Shown here: piece after piece, positions 42,929-51,699 of the stretch | Layout of the letters: each line of letters starts with the position of its first letter | How positions within the stretch are numbered: the stretch's first letter is position 1 | NCBI GenBank assembly: GCA_027575765.1 | Contig: JANBPT010000239.1 | Span: forward strand, 1 to 51,699 | Direction of reading: 5' to 3' | DNA length: 51,699 nucleotides | Source of the DNA: Tieghemiomyces parasiticus | Lineage: Eukaryota > Kickxellomycota > Dimargaritomycetes > Dimargaritales > Dimargaritaceae | Position numbers and translations under genes: made by a program | Notes under the pieces: generated by a model | Told to the model about the DNA's origin: nothing | The model's database searches: none | What the model saw: only the letters and a program-made list of their open reading frames with translations

Positions 42929-42999
42929 GGCTCAACTGGGAATCGAACCCAGGACCACTCCCACCCTAAGGGAGTATTATACCACTAAACCATTGAGCC
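42929..42999 (-). tRNA. tRNA-Pro (anticodon AGG)
   Basis: The minus strand folds into a complete cloverleaf of 71 nt without an intron. The acceptor stem is GGCTCAA paired with TTGAGCC. The D arm contains GGTTTAGTGGTATAA (internal A box). The anticodon stem CTCCC/GGGAG encloses the loop TTAGGGT, giving anticodon AGG, which reads CCU and, after A34-to-inosine editing, CCC. The T arm contains GGTTCGATTCC (B box). The encoded 3' end lacks CCA, as expected for eukaryotes. Confidence 0.96.
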
Positions 43000-44019
43000 A
43001 CTACATAAAAATTTTGTTGCTGTATAGTATATATTCGCTGTAAACGTGGTCGATAATAATCCTATTGTGCCACCCAGTCGTTCGCAGTTGGCGATGGCAG
43101 CGCCTGACCTGTTTTATGCGATCCTCATAAGCTGCTCATAAGACAACAAAGACGCGAGTTAGAGTACCCCACACAACAATTTGTTGGTCAGTGCCTCGCC
43201 AAGGGAGGACCCCTTTCGTTTCACAGCTTCTTATCAGGGGTAGCTGATCACGGCGATTCAGTGACCTCCATATATTGTTTTTCTTTGAGGGGGGTGCCAG
43301 GACAGAGGACGAGTAAGGTATCGTTAAGTTGTGAAATGAGCCTTGAATTGCCATCCTATTACTGTCGTTACGGTCAAGTGTGGTTGTGGGTGGTTTTGTT
43401 TTGTCAAGTTCACAATGCTCCAAGATTCACCACCAATTACTGTCAACTCGCAGCTGCACGGCTTGGTTGCACTGCCCTTGATCAAAACGCGCCCCCGTGG
43501 TTCAATTGTGACTTCGTTGCTGCTGGGTCGTGTAGTAGCATCATCAACGAGATTAGAGGGACATTGTCTACACTCACAATCTGACATTCCTTTCGTCCTC
43601 GCCATTATCTACTGGCCCGCCCCTAGTATATACAATTCTACTATTTGGATGTTTTTTAATAAGCCTATATTCTCCGCGCACGGGTTCCCATAATCTCCTC
43701 AAACAACCCCGGACCAAAATACCTTGTAATCCAAACCCTACCAAGATGCAGCAGTGGAGGCGCACGTCGCGCGGGAAGGTGGAAGACGTTACGCACTAGA
43801 AAAAGATTGAGAACAATGTGTCCGGGTTAAACAAAGGTCTCGGCGTTTTATAGAGTTCCACACACACACACGAGCGACGGTGGAGAGGGGGAGGGGGTAT
43901 ATTGGGAGGTGGGCAAGGAAGAGTGTGTGATACATGACAGTGGTTGTTGGGGGGTGGGTAAGGGGATCCAATAAAAAAAGGAGGGAAACGAAGTGGCACT
44001 TCGATCTCGCGCAGTTTTT
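43000..44019. other. Intergenic stretch, tRNA-Pro to RPS5
   Basis: No gene is supported in this 1 kb. Open frames on both strands at 43136-43765 overlap one another without motifs. A (CA)n-like run CACACACACAC lies at 43,859-43,870. AATAAAA at 43,970-43,976 is on the wrong strand for RPS5; the RPS5 3' end should lie just below 44,019. Confidence 0.4.
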
Positions 44020-44619
44020 TTAACGGTTGCTCTTGGCGACACGCTCCAGCTCGTCCTTCTTCTTGATGGCGTAGCTGTTGGAAGAACCCTTGGCGGCGTT
44101 GATGAGCTCATCAGCCAGGCACTCGGCGATGGTCTTGACGTTACGGAACGCGGCCTCACGGGCACCGGTGCTCAGCAGGTAGATGGACTGGTTAACACGA
44201 CGGAGCGGGGACACATCGACGGCCTGACGGCGGACGGTACCGGCGGAACCGATACGGGTGGAGTCTTCACGCGGGCCGGTGTTGACAATGGCGTCAATCA
44301 CCACCTGAATGGGGTTCTGCTCGGTGAGCAGGTGGATAATCTCAAAGGCGTGCTTGATGATGCGGACAGCCATCAGCTTCTTGCCCGTGTTGCGACCGTG
44401 CATCATGAGCGAGTTGGTCAGACGCTCAACGATGGGGCACTGCGCCTTGCGGAACTTCTGCGAGGCGAAGCGGCCAGCGGTGTGGGGCAGGTACACCTGC
44501 TGGCGGATCTGCAGGTAGTCGGTCAGCGAGATGTCCTTGATCTCCACATCGTCGTACGACCACTTATTGAAGAGCAGGACGGTGCCGGACTCCGACTTGG
44601 CTTCTTCGGGGAGAACCAT
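44020..44619 (-). CDS. RPS5: 40S ribosomal protein uS7 (S5)
   Basis: One exon encodes 199 residues. uS7 binds the head of the small ribosomal subunit near the E site and contacts mRNA. The sequence is highly conserved: [100 protein letters not shown] and the C-terminal [21 protein letters not shown] region. The N-terminal tail is shorter than in yeast (225 residues) but close to the animal form. Third codon positions are almost all C or G, as expected for a strongly expressed gene. The ATG at 44619 is in a good context (ACCATGG). Confidence 0.98.
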   Translation of the reverse strand: MVLPEEAKSESGTVLLFNKWSYDDVEIKDISLTDYLQIRQQVYLPHTAGRFASQKFRKAQCPIVERLTNSLMMHGRNTGKKLMAVRIIKHAFEIIHLLTEQNPIQVVIDAIVNTGPREDSTRIGSAGTVRRQAVDVSPLRRVNQSIYLLSTGAREAAFRNVKTIAECLADELINAAKGSSNSYAIKKKDELERVAKSNR

Positions 44620-45958
44620 GGTGAACTAGATATCTGTTGGGTGGTTGAGGAGGCGGGCGGGTAAGTGGTCGGTGGGATTAGTTGAAGGAGCCGGGCGCAT
44701 GCGGGTATTGTGGAGATTGCCAACTATTGGAGGGTCCAAGTGGAACCCTGCCGGGACCCATCTGGCCGCTAGGGAATTTCGCATGGCGATGCAGACCCGC
44801 TTATTTCGCTCTGTTACGTCTGTACGGTGTTACGCCGGGCCCTTTCCGCGCCATCCATCCATCCGTTCTCCCGGCTAAAGCCTGATAGACCAGGGCCCTT
44901 CGACCTTGACCGGGGAGGCGTCTCGGACCTAACTTCCACGAGATGAAGGGGATCGGTCGGTCGATACTATCTGGGGGTCATACGGCCCGATGGATGGATG
45001 GATGGCGAGGCTAGGGCCACGGAGCAACGGACAGGCAGCTCGATGGGGACGTATATTATGGAATTTCTACGTACCACTTGTGGTTGAGTGAGGTGGGGCT
45101 AAGGAAAAAACGACCAGCGACGCGGCGGAGGAGTAAGAGAGGGAACCTTAGCAACTGGCACATTCAACGTGGATATTATACAAGCCTTTGGACGTTCCTC
45201 GGCCCATCCACGGGCTTTAACCTGATCACACCTGTCTATACAGTGTGGTGGTGTCCAACTAGGCAGCTTCCAGGCCCTCTTCCCCCTTCTAACATTTGGA
45301 TGTGGCTCTGGGGGACCATGAGCCTCACATCCCAACTGGATGGTATTTCTCCCACTAGGCGGGGAGAGTAGGGCGAACCTAGACCTATGATGGGGGATTC
45401 CCTGGTGAGGTACACTCGATTTGATTGGCTCTTGATGCTATGGGGCTGGACGGCCTGAAGATCACGTGGTATATTTCGACGACCCATACGAGTCTTGCCC
45501 TTCTTATCTCCATACTTTGTTATGCGGCAGTATATGGGCGGTACACCTCGTCGAGTGCCACCAACAAGCACGAGAGTAAGTGCTCTAGTGCTTAAGGCCC
45601 CTTGATGACAACGTTATTTAAGTCACTTTATCGTCACAATAAAGTTTTAAGTCGATTTGATATCGAACTCGAGAAAATGGTGATGATATACATTTACTGC
45701 CAGAGCGGAGCTGAGAGGTCAGAAGCACCCAGTATCACGAACCTACATTGGTACGCGCCTATCATTCACCGCCCGATAGTAGGGCTGGCACCCATACTCG
45801 GGAAAACTAAGGCCATCATCTAGATCTATACCAACGGCGTAGCTATAGGCCACTCTACTTTTTTACTTTCTTTGAAAGAGATGCCCCATTCGCTTAGATT
45901 AGAGGGAGAGGGGGTACAGGGCAGTCACGGTTATTAGACTTTTCCTGTAGGTCCCCGC
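44620..45958. promoter_or_regulatory. RPS5 promoter side and gene-empty spacer
   Basis: No gene is supported in 1.3 kb; frames at 45078-45571 and 45602-45823 have no motif. Within it, CCATCCATCCATCC at 44851-44864 and its exact complement-type run of GGAT units at 44989-45005 form inverted arms about 125 nt apart, 230-390 nt upstream of the RPS5 ATG. An E-box CACGTG lies at 45463-45468. The end nearer 45,958 should contain the 3' end of the beta-ketoacyl synthase gene. Confidence 0.4.
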
Positions 45959-48465
45959 TTACACTTCAGCCTTAGTGATACAGAGGGAGGCATTGGTGCC
46001 GCCAAATCCAAAGGAGTTGGTTAGGGCTGCGCGCAGATTCGGCAGCACCTGGGCTTTTCCGGGAACGTAGTTTAGCGTAAACTGATCGGTGTCATCCGGA
46101 TTGGGCGTATAGTTTAGAGTCGGTGGTACGGTACCCTGGAAAGGTCCAGAATTCAGAGGGAGAACAGGCGGCGCGATCAAAAATCAAATGGTTACAACGT
46201 TATATAAGAGTGCTATTCTGGGTCGAAGGAAAAAACAACGAAGTATTTGTTTGTTTGGGTCGTTCTGGACTACGTTGACGACTTACCGTATGGACAGCGA
46301 GGATGGTGTAGATGGCCTCCACCGCGCCGGCGGCACCCAACAAGTGACCGATGGCGCCCTTGCAGGACGAGACGGCCAGGCGAGATGGATCGGCTGGTTT
46401 AAGCACCGTTTTGATGGCGTGATTCTCAGCCGTATCGCCTACCCCCCCAAAAGAGGCCCGGATAAATCGATAGGGTATAGAAGCGGAAGGACAGTGTGAT
46501 TGTGGATGGTAGCATCCCGGTCAAGATTAGCTAGCGCACATGGAGTTAGTAGTCCGCTACCATATACATCGAGGCCGGACTTGGTAACTCCTGGTCGAGA
46601 ACTTACCTAGCGGGGTCGACGTGGCGTGGGCATTGACGTAGCCGACATCGGCTGGATCGACGCCCGCGTTCTGCAGGGCCCGGCGCATGGCGAGCTGGGC
46701 GCCCCGTCCGTCGTCCGGTGGGGCAGTCATGTGGTGCGCATCCGCCGAGAGGCCGTAGCCGCACAGCTCGGCGTAGATGGGGGCGCCCCGGCGCTGTGCG
46801 TGTTCCCACTCTTCGAGGACCACCACGCCACTGCCCTCGCCAATGACAAAGCCGTCGCGGGCCTGGTCGAACGGGCGCGAGGCACGTTCGGGGGTATCGT
46901 TAAATTGCGTGGATAGGGACTTAGCACTAATGCAGGGGGAGGAATAGGGGGAACGAAGTGGAATAAACCAAAGGTGAGAAGCGCAGAAAGGTGGACACGG
47001 CCTAGCTCAAGCAATCCCCAGATTAAGGACGCTATACCGTGCCTAGGGTCGAGTCTCACTCATAACAACGTGGCCGATGGATCTCCCGCTTACCGTGCAA
47101 AACCGGCGATGGCCAGCGGGTGCACGCAGGCCTCACTCCCTCCGGCGACCATTACGTCCGCGTCGCCAAACATGATAAACCGGGCGGCATCACCGAGGGA
47201 ATGGGCGCCTGTCGTGCAGGCTGTGGAGACTGCGTGGTTGGGACCCTAGGGCGTGCGTAAGTTCGCGGTTGGACGGAAGAGAGCATGACGATCGAGCCTA
47301 CGAGTTAGCGGGTGGGACAGATACTACGGATTCAAGGAGGAGGAGGGGGCAAGGAATGCTGTCGTGGCTGGGTAGAAGCTGACGCTTTCGGAACGGCGAG
47401 GCAGGCCCGGCTTACCTGGAAGCCGTGCTTCATGGTGATGTGGCCCGCAGCCATGTTGATAAGGGACCGTGGTACGAACATGGGGCTGACTCGTCGGTAG
47501 CCCTGCATCGAGTATCGATATGTCGGTTGGGTTGTCGTATGGGTTGGGGGGTTAGACTGGCTGGCGTAGCGTCGATTCAAAGTACTGATCGGACGGCAAG
47601 TTTGATAGCATTGGGAGGACGAATCCTGGGATAGTGCCCTAGTCACTAACCTTATCCTGGAAGGCCACGGCGTTGGTGACAAAATCCTCAATGCTGCCGA
47701 TACCCGATCCCACGCAGACGCCCTATACAGGGACCATAGGGAGAGGAGTGGTCACGTTAAATATCGGGGTTAGTTGGCACGGTTGGGATATATGCTGGCC
47801 AACCGCTGGATAAGGGCGTCGCAGGCGCTTTCCAAGGCAATGCCCCGCTCCTCTAAATCCGACTTGTAACTTGTGGTGAACGGCAGCTTACGGTACGCAG
47901 GCGCCCGGTTTCGTCGGCGGGTTTCCAATCGGCATCGGCGAGCGCCAGCTCCGCGGCACACATGGCGTACTGGGCGAACTGGGCCAGCTTTCGGTCGTCC
48001 TGGATCGGCGTGGGTAACACGTAGGCATGGCGACGGTGGTGAGTAAGGAACAGTCGTGTTGGATCTCGTTACATTCGGACCCGCGTGGTGGACGGTTGAG
48101 TTGCGGGTCGGTGCTATAGCCCCTACGTCGACCGGCCGTTAGAAACACTCGACACTCACCCCTTTAGCTAGCCACTCCTGTGGATCGAACCCGCCCTCCT
48201 GGTACGCCCCGTAAGGCACGAGACCTGCAACGGTCGACGGTAGGCCGTCAAACAGACGGGCATGGGCGCGGGCCGGGTTAGCCTCCGTGGGTAGACCAAC
48301 GGCGGTGGCGGAGGGCGCCAGCGCGGCGCGGTCGCTCTTGAGTGAGGTAAGTCCGCTTTTCCCGGCCAGTAGGTTTTGCCAGCTACGACGCCAGCCCACC
48401 CCAAGGGGGGTGACTAGACCGATACCGGTAACAGCTACCCGGCGCAAACGTGGTACGTGCGTCAT
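45959..48465 (-). CDS. CEM1: Mitochondrial-type beta-ketoacyl-ACP synthase (KAS II), eight exons
   Basis: Exons are 48465-48160, 47999-47892, 47722-47651, 47502-47416, 47245-47094, 46926-46607, 46438-46287 and 46135-45959; together they give 457 residues in one frame. The enzyme condenses malonyl-ACP with acyl-ACP in type II fatty acid synthesis, which in fungi sits in mitochondria and feeds lipoate. The catalytic triad is intact: Cys201 ([11 protein letters not shown]), His342 ([11 protein letters not shown]) and His380 ([15 protein letters not shown]). Other marks are [43 protein letters not shown] and the C-terminal [12 protein letters not shown]. The KS fold starts at about residue 9, so any presequence must be very short or lie on an unseen upstream exon. 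Intron 2 (47891-47723) holds a coding-like stretch in another frame. The gene is divergent from the Dad2-like gene. Confidence 0.93.
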
Positions 48466-48884
48466 GTGGTAGCTGGTACCCGTGTTTTGTCAAGCAGGAG
48501 GAAAGAGAGATCTCCTCGGTGGGTATAAGCGGGAGCGGTGGTAAATCGGTATTGCGGAACCCAAAGTGGGAAATGCGTGTATGAGGCGCAGGGGAAGTAG
48601 GAGGCTATGGGTAGGTGACGGTCCTGTCCTTTGCGGGGCACTTACGAATCCGATTCTGTGGATGGTTGCCAGTGTGAGCATTGAATCCGCGTCGCCTCCA
48701 CTTGAGCAAGACCGGCATTTGCAGATGAGGCTCACACACTCGGCTCAACACGGCTACCTCATACCTACCAAATGCACATTTCATTTTCCGCCGGCGAAAG
48801 CCCTCCTTCCTGAGCGTTCGTTTCTCTCCCTGGAGACCGCCTATTCCGTTGCTGCAACGCAAAGCGCAAGGGTTCGTAGCCGCC
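48466..48884. promoter_or_regulatory. Divergent promoter region, KAS / Dad2-like
   Basis: This 419-nt stretch lies between divergent ATGs. No gene is seen. TTTCATTTTCCGCCGG near 48,780 and a pyrimidine-rich stretch to 48,840 precede the Dad2-like ATG. Confidence 0.45.
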
Positions 48885-49233
48885 ATGCCCAGTCCAAATC
48901 CCGTCCTAGCCCTACGTAGCGTGCGGGCCACCCTGCAGGGCCTCGATTCGTACCTTCAGCAGGTGGTCACAGATCTAGAGGACCTGGCGGCCAATTATGA
49001 CGTCGTAGCCGGTAGGTCTGATCAATAGTAAAGGTCGGCGGCGTTCAGTCACCTACACCACGTAGCCAGATGCTAGTCGTGGCTGTTGACTAATACTTGC
49101 ATGCCGCACATCCTTTCGCATGGACCACCCATCTATCCCCACAGATGCCGCCGACCGTTGGATAGCCACCCCGCCGGGGCCGTTGCCGTTACCGACGGTT
49201 CCCACCGACACCGTAGCCGGTTCGAGCTCATAG
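48885..49233 (+). CDS. Small Dad2-like protein (possible DASH complex subunit)
   Basis: Exons are 48885-49011 and 49145-49233 (71 residues). The donor is G|GTAGGT, a TTGACTAAT branch site lies at about 49,086-49,094 and the acceptor is CACAG|AT; the phases agree. The product starts with a helical coiled-coil segment (LRSVRATLQGLDSYLQQVV, TDLEDLAANYDVVAGDAADR) and ends in a Pro/Thr-rich tail. The pattern of a short coiled coil followed by a G-x-x-x-V-A-x-x-x-x-x-W element (W49) resembles Dad2 of the DASH/Dam1 ring that couples kinetochores to microtubules, but at this length the match is only suggestive. Other small coiled-coil subunits are possible. Confidence 0.6.
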
Positions 49234-49485
49234 AGTCGCCCCCTCCCTCCTTCTCCATTTTTTATTTGTCTTTCGACGATATTCTAATGCCAGGTGCCCA
49301 CTCTGTTGATTGGTGAAGCCCATCGCGGGGGTCAACTGGTATTTTATGCGGGAAATGTATTATTTCAGTGCGTACGAAGGACATATTAATAGTGATCATG
49401 TGAAAACGGGTACCTGGTGATTTCCATGCAAGGCTTGGGCTAGATGCAAAGGACCAAGACGAGCAATTTGAGGCCAAGCGCAACC

Positions 49486-50768
49486 TTAGGTCGCCACTTC
49501 CTCCTTTCCAGATTCCGTGGCGCTAAATTTAGTAACCAGGGCGTCCAGTTGACGCATGATGCCCGGGCCGATATTGTCATCCGCTGCTACAGGCAGTTCG
49601 GCGACGTAGGGCGTGCCCCACCGGGTGCACCGGCTCAGATAGCGGGTTCCTAGATCCAGTTCCGTTTCACTCTCGACAGCTACGTAGTAGGGAGCGAGGC
49701 CCCCATTGTACGGCGTAATCGTCAGCTCGGCCACACCGGCCAAACGGAACTGTATTGGTGGCCGAGAGGGAGGGGGGAGGGGTGGTGAGCAGTAGGGGGG
49801 AAAGAAAGTCGAGATAGGTTAGCGGGTAAAAAGACCTTGTTGCCTTGGCTCGCCGTCGTTGAACGACGGTCCTAGCGGAAAGGACACCTCCCTTCCATCT
49901 CAGATCAATCAGAAAACAGGCGCTGTCTACCACTTACCGCATAGTTGACCAGGACGATGATCAGTGAGAGGAGCCAGTTGCCGATCTCGGCGTAGATATT
50001 ACTAGCCACGGTACCAGGCTCAGTAATAAAAGACCAGACCGGTTTATCGGCATAGCGCTGGTTAAGGTACATGCTCACGGTATCGCCGATCATCTTGGAA
50101 GACTCGTAGGGGTTGGGGCCCTCAATGTGCTGGTAATCATCCGGCCGGAACGCTCCCGTTGACCCGATGTGGGCGCTGGTATTAGAACTGGTCCAGATGA
50201 TGCGGGTTCCGTCACCTTCGCTACCGTGGTCTGCGGGACGGTTGAACAGATAGGGTTCTAAGGTGCGGATCAGTAGGTAATGGCCGAAGGCATTGGTCGC
50301 AAATACCAAACCCAGGCCCTCCGGGGTGAGCTGGCCGCGTACCTGGTTGAGAGCCACCGATGAGGTGATGAAGTAGTGAGGGGCCGAGAAGATGTAGTAG
50401 GCGGCGCGAAGATAGGCAATGGAACTGGCGGGCAGGATCCCGGCGTTACAGAAGAGATAGTCCAGGGTGGCAAACCGCCGGCGGATGTCACGGGCCGCTG
50501 CCAAAACGGAAGCCGGTCGGCTCGTATCGAGTTGCAAGACCTGGACATCCACGTCAGGCTTTGTGGTGGCTTGGTCGTCGTCTCGCTCCAGCAACTCGGC
50601 TGCGTGTGCAGCGAGGAGGGAGGCCCGGGCTTCGTCGGCCCGTTGGAGATTCCGACAGGCAAGGACGATGGTGAAATGCGGGTAGGGTGGGTCGTCCAGG
50701 AGACGTTGGGCGATGCCGTAGCCGATGCCGCTGTTACCGCCGGTTATCACGGCGACCTTGCGGGCCAT
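49486..50768 (-). CDS. ERG27: 3-keto-steroid reductase (Erg27-type SDR)
   Basis: Exons are 50768-49938 and 49749-49486 (364 residues); the donor is GCG|GTAAGT and the acceptor ATACAG|TTC. Erg27 reduces the 3-keto group during C-4 demethylation of sterols at the ER, with NADPH. The Rossmann fold shows VAVITGGNSGIGYGIA at residues 5-20, TIVLACRNLQRA, an NAG motif (LFCNAGILPASS), GLGLVFATNAFGHYLLI, and the catalytic Tyr221-x-x-x-Lys225 in NPYESSK with WTSSNTS before it. The order and the extra segment between NAG and LVFATN are typical of Erg27/HSD17B7 rather than of general reductases. A hydrophobic stretch, IGNWLLSLIIVLVNYAV, at the exon junction may anchor it to the ER. The length fits the family. 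Confidence 0.93.
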
Positions 50769-51528
50769 AGTGGTTGTGAGGTTAGCGGAAGGCGCGTGGC
50801 GGAGGCGGGGCAGGGCGGCAGACAGGTAAAGTGGCTACAAGAAGGACCCTAGGTGAAGGTGGAATGCAGTTGCAGTCCGCCGGCAAGGGCATAGTTTATA
50901 ATATTGGGATTCAGGCCAAGTGAGGGTAGGGCCTCCTGTAGGGGCGCACTAGAGAGCCTTGTATACGACTTTATCAGACCGAGAGACTGGTACAGGTGCC
51001 CCCCCTCTCCCCATAGAGAGGGCCCCCTTCCGGACACCCTCCACAGGACTGTGTCTGAGCTATTAATCAAGCCATACTACAATTTGGCCAGCGACAATCG
51101 CAAGCCTGAAATTGTGGGCCCATACTCGGATTTTGGGGGTTGCCCGTTTCGGCTGTATCAGGGCGGGCCTAGCTGTTTTGTAAGAGCAGCCCTTGTCACA
51201 GCTGTTGGGCACGTGTTTTTTTAGGGGACGAGGTTCAGTCATGTCGACTATGAGATTCACTCCTTATCGGTAGGTGGGCGCAGCAGGACCAAACGACCTG
51301 CTAACCTGGTCATGGATTGGTCGGTGGAACTCTAGTATCAATTCAAGGCCCGCTCATTCCTCTCCACCCAATCCCCCTCCTCACGCTATAGCGCCCATAA
51401 TCGGCATTCTCTCCCTCCCGTAGCCTTGTGGACCACCCGCCCTCTGCTTGTGGTAACTCTGATCGCGTCTTTCCCCTGCGCGTTCAGCCAGCACGATACC
51501 ACCCGCCCGCTTGTCCATTTTTCTCACC
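50769..51528. promoter_or_regulatory. Divergent region, ERG27 / edge gene
   Basis: No gene is supported in 760 nt. An E-box CACGTG lies at 51210-51215, followed by a T run. The last 150 nt before the ATG at 51529 are pyrimidine-rich. Confidence 0.4.
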
Positions 51529-51699
51529 ATGACCGCCAGCCTGGGTCTCCGCCTCATCAGCCACCGGCCCACGCTGCCACTGGCCCGCACCCTCTCTCCC
51601 GCTCGCGCCTATGCCGTCAAAACCACTCTGCCCGTCCGGGCTGCCGCCAGCACGTCGTCCTCAGCCGTCAAGATGGCGTTCCCCGAGTCTCCCGTATTT
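51529..51699 (+). CDS. Start of a gene with mitochondrial-type leader (partial)
   Basis: The frame opens at an ATG in a good context (CACCATGAC) and runs off the window after 57 codons. The N-terminus is rich in Ala, Ser, Arg and Leu and lacks acidic residues for about 50 positions (TASLGLRLISHRPTLPLART, then SPARAYAVKTTLPVR), which is the character of a mitochondrial matrix-targeting presequence; RAYAV is a plausible processing point. The beginning of the mature part (AFPESPVF) is too short to identify. The pyrimidine-rich leader before it resembles other promoters in the window. Confidence 0.7.
   Translation, partial: MTASLGLRLISHRPTLPLARTLSPARAYAVKTTLPVRAAASTSSSAVKMAFPESPVF

Noticed and set aside
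43993..44664. 223-codon plus-strand frame over RPS5
   Set aside because: It is an antisense shadow of the strongly biased ribosomal protein gene.
1..51699. CRISPR arrays, operons or other prokaryotic systems
   Set aside because: No regularly spaced direct repeats were seen; spliceosomal introns and the gene content show a fungal nuclear contig.

Overview
The window is nuclear DNA from a fungus. The evidence is a Zn2Cys6 transcription factor, a PX-SNARE of the Vam7 type, Rai1, Nop15, Atp10, a Dal5-type permease and an Erg27-type reductase, all in GC-rich coding sequence broken by short introns (mostly 40-250 nt, one of about 600) with strong GTAAGT/GTGAGT donors. Coding sequence has strongly GC-biased third positions and the spacers are rich in pyrimidine runs, which is how most real frames were told from shadows. 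Divergence from yeast and human homologues, plus two secreted proteins I cannot place, suggests an early-diverging lineage (for example Zoopagomycota), but that placement is inference.

Left part (1-17.3 kb): MSH6 (mismatch repair) converges with a four-exon RAI1/DXO decapping enzyme. Next comes a membrane-anchored PhoD-type metallophosphatase. Two unrecognised secreted proteins (11.0-12.5 kb and 15.5-17.3 kb) follow on the minus strand; they resemble each other weakly and flank a 3 kb gene-empty stretch.

Middle (17.3-35.6 kb): a three-exon MFS anion permease whose first intron appears to be GC-AG; a small YccF-type membrane protein of bacterial type; a three-exon orphan protein sharing a divergent promoter (with a perfect E-box palindrome) with the ribosome-assembly factor NOP15; a decayed mariner transposase; VAM7, whose SNARE zero-layer residue reads His; ATP10; and a Zn2Cys6 regulator.

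Right part (35.6-51.7 kb): a 2.7 kb empty stretch abutting a SEC15 gene that encodes only the N-terminal half of the usual protein; CCDC47 (PAT complex) divergent from it; tRNA-Pro(AGG); ribosomal protein uS7/RPS5; an eight-exon mitochondrial-type beta-ketoacyl synthase; a two-exon 71-residue Dad2-like protein; ERG27; and the start of a gene with a mitochondrial-type leader cut by the window edge.

The genes are mostly single-copy housekeeping functions in no operon-like arrangement. Exon boundaries were fitted by hand from splice signals and reading phase; every multi-exon model given here closes in frame. I found no CRISPR array, rRNA, origin or intact mobile element.
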